Assembly: GCA_012960035.1 (NCBI GenBank)
Contig: DUBZ01000030.1
Span: 1 to 34,561, forward strand
Source of the DNA: Myxococcales bacterium
GTDB taxonomy: Bacteria; Myxococcota_A; UBA9160; UBA4427
DNA: 34,561 nt
Reading direction: 5' to 3'
Shown here: one piece after another, positions 30,773-34,561 of the stretch
How the letters are laid out: each line of letters starts with the position of its first letter
How positions within the stretch are numbered: position 1 is the stretch's first letter
The notes under the pieces: model-generated
The model's input: only the letters and a program-made list of their open reading frames with translations
Told to the model about the DNA's origin: nothing
Databases searched by the model: none
Made by a program: the position numbers and the translations under genes

Positions 30773-31696
30773 ATGAGCCCGGACCCAACCGCGCTTCGCG
30801 TTGGCACCCGTGCCGTCGCCGGCTTGTGTGTCTCGCTCTTCATCGTCTCTTGTGCAGGAACTCCCCCGATGCCACCTCGCTTCCCCACCCCCTTCAAAGT
30901 CATCGCCCATCGTGGCGCGTCCGCGTACGCACCTGAAAACACCATCCCGGCGTATACGCACGCCCAAGAACTCGGTGTCGTTGACGTCGAGCTCGACGTG
31001 CAGTTGAGCAAAGACGGCGTCGTGGTTCTCTATCACGACCACACCCTGCTGAAGAAAACCGGGCAACCCGGCAGAGTTCGCGACCACACCGCAAGCGAGC
31101 TTCTCAAGATGGATATCGGTACCTGGTTCGATCGAACCCATCCTGAAATCGAGGAGAAGTTCAGCGGGACTCGGCTCAATACCGTCGACGCTTTGTTTGA
31201 AACGTTCGGCAACAGCTTCCAATACCACATCGAACTGAAGAGCGACGATGAAGAACTGGTCGGACTCACGCTCAATCATGTAAGCGCTCATCATCTTGAA
31301 AACAACGTGCGCCTCACTTCCTTCCTATTTGACCAGGTCATGCGGGCACGACAGCAAGCGCCCCACATTCCCACCGACCTCCTGGTGCGGGACGCGGCCA
31401 GGCTACGAAAAGAAGCGGGCTTGGCCGCGGATGCAGTACTCCTCCCACTGCAGAAGACGTGGGTTGATCGCGCAGCGGATGCAAGCTTGGCGCTCGTAGG
31501 TTTCCCCGCCGAAGACATGACCCCCGAACTCGTGCAGTACGCGGTGTCTCGTGGACTCGAAATTCGCGCGTGGCGCATACGCGGGGACGAAGACATGCAT
31601 CGCGCACTCGAAGTCGGCGCGTACGGGATGACGACAAACTGGCCCGACCGTCTGATTCGAGAGCTGTTGCGCCACAAACGAGCAGGCGGTTCCTAG
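30773..31696 (+). CDS. Glycerophosphodiester phosphodiesterase, lipoprotein (UgpQ/GlpQ family)
   Basis: The enzyme cleaves glycerophosphodiesters from degraded phospholipids to glycerol 3-phosphate and an alcohol. Motifs are VIAHRGASAYAPENT (H46, R47, E55), the metal acids in DVELDVQLSKDG, and the second histidine in LYHDHTL, followed by ELKSDDEE. Residues 15-27 form a lipoprotein signal (LFIVSC, lipid on C27), so the protein sits in the periplasm on a membrane. The ATG directly follows the TAA of the CoA-transferase gene, with no intervening base, implying coupled translation. A phospholipid-degrading lipoprotein at the end of an acyl-CoA dehydrogenase operon suggests uptake and breakdown of lipid-type substrates. 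It ends four bases from the convergent GntP-family gene. Confidence 0.91.
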   Translation: MSPDPTALRVGTRAVAGLCVSLFIVSCAGTPPMPPRFPTPFKVIAHRGASAYAPENTIPAYTHAQELGVVDVELDVQLSKDGVVVLYHDHTLLKKTGQPGRVRDHTASELLKMDIGTWFDRTHPEIEEKFSGTRLNTVDALFETFGNSFQYHIELKSDDEELVGLTLNHVSAHHLENNVRLTSFLFDQVMRARQQAPHIPTDLLVRDAARLRKEAGLAADAVLLPLQKTWVDRAADASLALVGFPAEDMTPELVQYAVSRGLEIRAWRIRGDEDMHRALEVGAYGMTTNWPDRLIRELLRHKRAGGS

Positions 31697-31700
31697 CGCG

Positions 31701-33050
31701 CTAGAGCACGAACAAACTCACCAGCCAAACCGCAGTCGCGGCGACCGTCCCCTGCACCAGGGTTCCGAGGGTCTGCAGTTTGACACCCGTTCGCACATCC
31801 ATCCCCGACAGTTGCGTCACGACCCAGAAGTAACTGTCATTGGCGTGAGAAACCACCATCGCCCCCGCGCCGATCGATACGACCACGAGCGCGCGAGCGG
31901 TTTCTGAGTCCAGGCCAAGGGTGGACAACAGCGGCGCCATCAAACCCGCGGTCGTAATGATCGACACGGTCGACGATCCCTGCGCCGTCTTGATCCCCGC
32001 GGCGATTAGAAACGGGAGCCACATTCCGAGATGGGCATCTGCGAGGTTCGTTCCGATCACGTCCGCGATCCCCGAGCCCTGAAGAACTTTGCCAAACGCG
32101 CCGCCGCTTCCGGTGATGACGATGATCGACCCCGCCGCGACGATCGCGTCGCCCACCCAGCCGGTCGCCCCGAGGCGGCTGCGCAAGTCGTCCTGGACCA
32201 ACGTAAACGCGATGCCAACCCCCACGAGCAACGCAACCACTGGATGACCGACAAAGTCGATCAGGCGAAAGAAACCGCCCTCGCCGAATGGCATGCTTGG
32301 GAGTCGCCCTACCGAACGCAAGACGATCAACGCGATCGGAACGAGGATCGGCGTGACCGCGTGCAACGCCCCCGGCGCACTCTCAATGGCGTATTGGTTG
32401 TCCGTGCCCTGTGGTGCTTCCGGTTCGCCTTTATTCGGATCGATGTAAACCCGGGACGCGACAGTGACGGCGAACAACCAACCACTCAGCAGTGCGATGG
32501 CGCTGATCAACAAGCCCCAGCCGATCACCCGTCCGAGGTCTGCGTCCAAGATCCCTGCGGCCGCGACTGGCCCCGGTGTCGGCGGCACCATCGTGTGGGT
32601 TGCGTACAACCCCAAGCTCAAAGCAATGGCACCCGTCGCAAGCGTCACCCCCGCGCGCTTTGCGAGCGCGCGGTTCAGCGAAGACAAGATGACGAAGCCC
32701 GAATCACAAAAAACGGGAAGCGAGACCAACCAACCGACAATGCCCATCGCGGCCGGCACATGTCGCTCACCAGAAATCGCGAGAACGCGTTCGGCGAGAC
32801 GAAGTGCGCCGCCCGATCGTTCGAGAAACGTGCCGATGATCGAACCGGCCAGGATCACAATCCCAATGCTTCCGATGGTCCCACCGAAGCCCACGTTTAC
32901 CGCCGTGATCACGTCGGACGCGGGCATGCCTGCGAGCAGACCAAACCCGATCGCCGCCATGAGCAGCGCTAGAAATGGATGCAACCCAACACGGGTTGTT
33001 GCCAACACGATGAACGCGATCGTCGCCGCCAGCAGCAAAACAAGCGTCAT
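31701..33050 (-). CDS. GntP-family permease (gluconate or related hydroxy-acid : H+ symporter)
   Basis: The 449-residue membrane protein has a dozen or more hydrophobic segments. It shows GntP landmarks: LHPFLALLMAAIGFGLLAGM near the N-terminus, LPVFCDSGFVIL, ATHTMVPPTPGPVAAAGIL and, late, GIKTAQGSSTVSIITTAG and SHANDSYFWVV. Family members import gluconate, idonate, glycerate or similar acids with protons. ATG 33050 is used because the first helix then starts at residue 2 and GGAAA lies upstream; an in-frame codon 12 positions earlier only adds a charged stretch. No gluconate kinase or regulator is nearby, so the substrate is open. The leader holds nested inverted repeats. Confidence 0.9.
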   Translation of the reverse strand: MTLVLLLAATIAFIVLATTRVGLHPFLALLMAAIGFGLLAGMPASDVITAVNVGFGGTIGSIGIVILAGSIIGTFLERSGGALRLAERVLAISGERHVPAAMGIVGWLVSLPVFCDSGFVILSSLNRALAKRAGVTLATGAIALSLGLYATHTMVPPTPGPVAAAGILDADLGRVIGWGLLISAIALLSGWLFAVTVASRVYIDPNKGEPEAPQGTDNQYAIESAPGALHAVTPILVPIALIVLRSVGRLPSMPFGEGGFFRLIDFVGHPVVALLVGVGIAFTLVQDDLRSRLGATGWVGDAIVAAGSIIVITGSGGAFGKVLQGSGIADVIGTNLADAHLGMWLPFLIAAGIKTAQGSSTVSIITTAGLMAPLLSTLGLDSETARALVVVSIGAGAMVVSHANDSYFWVVTQLSGMDVRTGVKLQTLGTLVQGTVAATAVWLVSLFVL

Positions 33051-33088
33051 GGTTGATTTCCGATCTCGCGTACCGCGCCGCGTCAAAA

Positions 33089-33133
33089 GGTTACGCAGAT
33101 TTTCTGCGTGCCTCGCGCCTTATCGGTGTAACC
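33089..33133. promoter_or_regulatory. Nested inverted repeats in the gntP leader; rest of the 325-base gap featureless
   Basis: The region 33051-33375 separates the divergent permease and phosphatase genes. Near the permease start, ACGCAGA (33093-33099) and TCTGCGT (33103-33109) form a perfect seven-base inverted repeat with a TTT centre. An outer pair GGTTAC (33089-33094) and GTAACC (33128-33133) surrounds it. These could be operator half-sites for a gluconate-type regulator, or hairpins. In the remaining bases I saw no convincing promoter or gene. Confidence 0.35.
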
Positions 33134-33375
33134 AAACGTATCGGCCAATACACTATGAGAGATGAGGCCACGATCGGCGGATCAATTCCCCGTCCCAGAT
33201 CGATTTTGCACCGGACGAACGCCCCGGATGCACTAAGATCAAGATTCGTTTCAACCGGAGCACAACGCTTGGACCACACACAAGGCGCGCACCACCGCAT
33301 TCGAACGAGGGTTGCGTGCTCCCGAGACGCGCGCCCAGTGCGCCCCAGCGCGGCGAACCGTCCGGTGTTCAAGCC

Positions 33376-34248
33376 ATGACCGCCGCGGCCACGGAGAACA
33401 TTGACAGTGCATCACTGACGTCGATCGGCCAGGTGCGCAGCACCAACCAAGACTATTTCGGCGAGTTCTCGCGCCCGAACGGCGACCGACTTCTCGTCGT
33501 CGCGGACGGGATGGGCGGACACCGAGGAGGTGCGACCGCGAGTCGGCTCGCAACGGAAACCATCGGTGAAGTGTTCGCGAAGTCGACAGCCAACTCACCC
33601 GACATGCTGTACGACGCGGTCAGCGCCGCCAATACGCGGGTGCACCAAGCTTCTCTCGAGGACCCCGAACTTCGCGGCATGGGGACCACCGTCGTGACGA
33701 TGCTCTTCGACGCCGAGGGTCTTGTCTGGGTTGCCCACGTCGGAGATAGTCGGGCCTATCGGCTTCACCCGGCGGGCATAGAACAAATTACCCAAGACCA
33801 TTCTGTGGTCGGGGAAATGGTGCGACGCGGACTGATCACTGCCGAAGAAGCAGAAGTCCATCCACGGAGAAACGAAATCTTGCGTTCGGTGGGGGTAGAA
33901 AGCGCAGTCGAGATCGACGTTGCCCAAGTTCTATCGGCCCCGGGCGATTTTTACGTTCTGTGCTCGGACGGCCTTTCGGGGGAAGTCTCCGATGTCGAAA
34001 TCGCACAGACGGTTCAATCGGTCCCGCCGGAAACTGCGGTAAAAAATCTCGTCGCGCTAGCCAACGATCGTGGTGCGCCGGATAACGTCACAGTCCAGAT
34101 CGCGCTCCTGCCCATGGATGACGAACAAACCATTCAGATCGACAGTCCACTTCCTCCACAGGCCACGCGGACACCAAGTTCTTCAACTTGGATCGCGGGG
34201 CTGGTCGTCACACTCGTCGTGGCCGCGGCGGGCTACTACCTGCTTTAG
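33376..34248 (+). CDS. PP2C-type (PPM) serine/threonine phosphatase with C-terminal membrane anchor
   Basis: This phosphatase should remove phosphate from Ser/Thr residues put there by Hanks-type kinases. Metal-binding motifs are complete: STNQDYF (D26), VVADGMGGH (D44, G45), GMGTTVV, HVGDSRAYR, LCSDGLSGEV and APDNVTV. The 290 residues end in a single hydrophobic segment (about 272-290, WIAGLVVTLVVAAAGYYLL) after a proline/serine linker, so the catalytic domain is cytoplasmic and anchored to the inner membrane. ATG 33376 is chosen; a GTG 20 codons upstream adds an arginine/proline-rich stretch. The stop is TAG at 34246-34248, and the same frame stays open to the window edge. No kinase gene is visible, but one could lie just beyond the end. 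Confidence 0.9.
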   Translation: MTAAATENIDSASLTSIGQVRSTNQDYFGEFSRPNGDRLLVVADGMGGHRGGATASRLATETIGEVFAKSTANSPDMLYDAVSAANTRVHQASLEDPELRGMGTTVVTMLFDAEGLVWVAHVGDSRAYRLHPAGIEQITQDHSVVGEMVRRGLITAEEAEVHPRRNEILRSVGVESAVEIDVAQVLSAPGDFYVLCSDGLSGEVSDVEIAQTVQSVPPETAVKNLVALANDRGAPDNVTVQIALLPMDDEQTIQIDSPLPPQATRTPSSSTWIAGLVVTLVVAAAGYYLL

Positions 34249-34270
34249 TCGAATGCCTCCAGCACCAACG

Positions 34271-34318
34271 CCACAAACAACACCACAAACAACGCTGCAA
34301 ACAACACCACAAACAACG
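34271..34318 (+). repeat. Four tandem 12-base repeats just after the PP2C stop
   Basis: Four units follow one another: CCACAAACAACA, CCACAAACAACG, CTGCAAACAACA and CCACAAACAACG. Units 2 and 4 are identical. The 12-base period keeps any reading frame, so length changes would not shift translation. In the PP2C frame they encode Asn/Thr/Ala repeats. Confidence 0.8.
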
Positions 34319-34466
34319 CCCCTAAAGCTCACAGCAGCGAGCCGAGCACGTTAGCGGAAGGAGTCGTCGTCGAACCGGTGACACCCCTTGTAAACGTCGA
34401 GCCAATCGAGCCCACCCAAGGCATTCCACCTGCTTCTGCCACCGCCCCCCTCCTCCCGAGCCCGTC

Positions 34467-34504
34467 GCCCAATGATCGGCGCCGACGGCCGTCGATCATT
34501 GGGC
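34467..34504. terminator. Strong inverted repeat downstream of the PP2C gene
   Basis: GCCCAATGATCG (34467-34478) and its perfect complement (34493-34504) form a 12-base stem. The 14-base G+C-rich loop can itself pair (GCC/GGC). No T-run follows on the plus strand, so it is at best an atypical terminator; an operator or protein-binding site is also possible. Confidence 0.4.
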
Positions 34505-34561
34505 TAGCATGGTTCGTCGAATGCCAGTCGCTTTCGCCACGGCGGACGCGCGGTGTTTCGC

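Larger units (their letters stand above)
34249..34561 (+). other. Open in-frame continuation of the PP2C reading frame after its amber stop
   Basis: Directly after the TAG, the phosphatase frame runs 104 codons to the window edge without another stop. The first part would encode Asn/Thr-rich repeats (TNATNNTTNNAANN), then a Pro/Glu-rich stretch (VVVEPVTPLVNVEPIEP, then PPASATAPLLPSPSP). This is the kind of low-complexity extracytoplasmic linker that often follows such an anchor. It may be the former C-terminus of the phosphatase cut off by a nonsense mutation, a readthrough extension, or chance. An ATG at 34509 could instead begin a new gene, but only 17 codons are visible. Confidence 0.4.

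Noticed and set aside
34271..34318. CRISPR-like array
   Set aside because: The units are contiguous 12-mers without spacers, so this is a simple tandem repeat.

Overview
The window looks like a chromosomal segment of a free-living Gram-negative bacterium with a G+C-rich genome. The outer membrane is implied by a TonB-dependent receptor, an Omp85/D15-type barrel, a LolA-like lipoprotein-sorting protein and two predicted lipoproteins. A CarF/PEDS1-type plasmanylethanolamine desaturase, MMPL (RND) plus LolA-like genes, acyl-CoA dehydrogenase pairs and several TTG/GTG starts would suit a myxobacterial or other former-deltaproteobacterial lineage. That placement is inference; there is no rRNA or other marker here. 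Nearly all the DNA is coding, and no tRNA, rRNA, CRISPR array, phage gene or transposase was seen.

Layout. (1) 1-2685, minus strand: an apparent operon of the CarF-type desaturase, a divergent GTP cyclohydrolase I, a secreted cytochrome c with a sulfite-oxidase-like N-terminal domain, and a membrane protein cut by the window edge. (2) 2808-10117: a membrane-anchored M20 (PM20D1-like) peptidase, an acyl-CoA synthetase, an STT3-like membrane glycosyltransferase, and hisH-hisF. (3) 10262-14747: class II fructose-bisphosphate aldolase, a TonB receptor and a PPi-type phosphofructokinase. (4) 15037-19740: an MMPL exporter and a LolA-like protein in convergent orientation, separated by a 219-bp MITE-like element, then an orphan LnmK-like double-hotdog protein. 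(5) 20004-25582: a WbpB-WbpD fusion, WbpE and a sulfatase-superfamily lipoprotein in one operon, followed by glutamate dehydrogenase. (6) 25602-31696: an Omp85-type barrel, then a divergent operon of two acyl-CoA dehydrogenases, a CaiB/BaiF CoA-transferase and a lipoprotein glycerophosphodiesterase. (7) 31701-34561: a GntP-family permease and a PP2C phosphatase whose reading frame stays open beyond its amber stop.

How the genes may work together. One theme is the cell surface. The Wbp enzymes would make a 2,3-diacetamido-uronic acid nucleotide sugar for a surface glycan. WbpE consumes glutamate, which the neighbouring GDH could supply, and the sulfatase-like lipoprotein may modify the finished glycan. 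The MMPL/LolA-like pair fits lipid or lipoprotein trafficking to the outer membrane. A second theme is lipid and acyl-CoA metabolism: ligase, dehydrogenases, CoA-transferase, glycerophosphodiesterase, PM20D1-like enzyme and ether-lipid desaturase. Most individual families are well known. The parts most worth checking are the MITE-like element, the STT3 homologue without WWDYG, the amber-interrupted PP2C frame, the CarF/FolE/cytochrome operon and the long inverted repeat ahead of the dehydrogenase operon.
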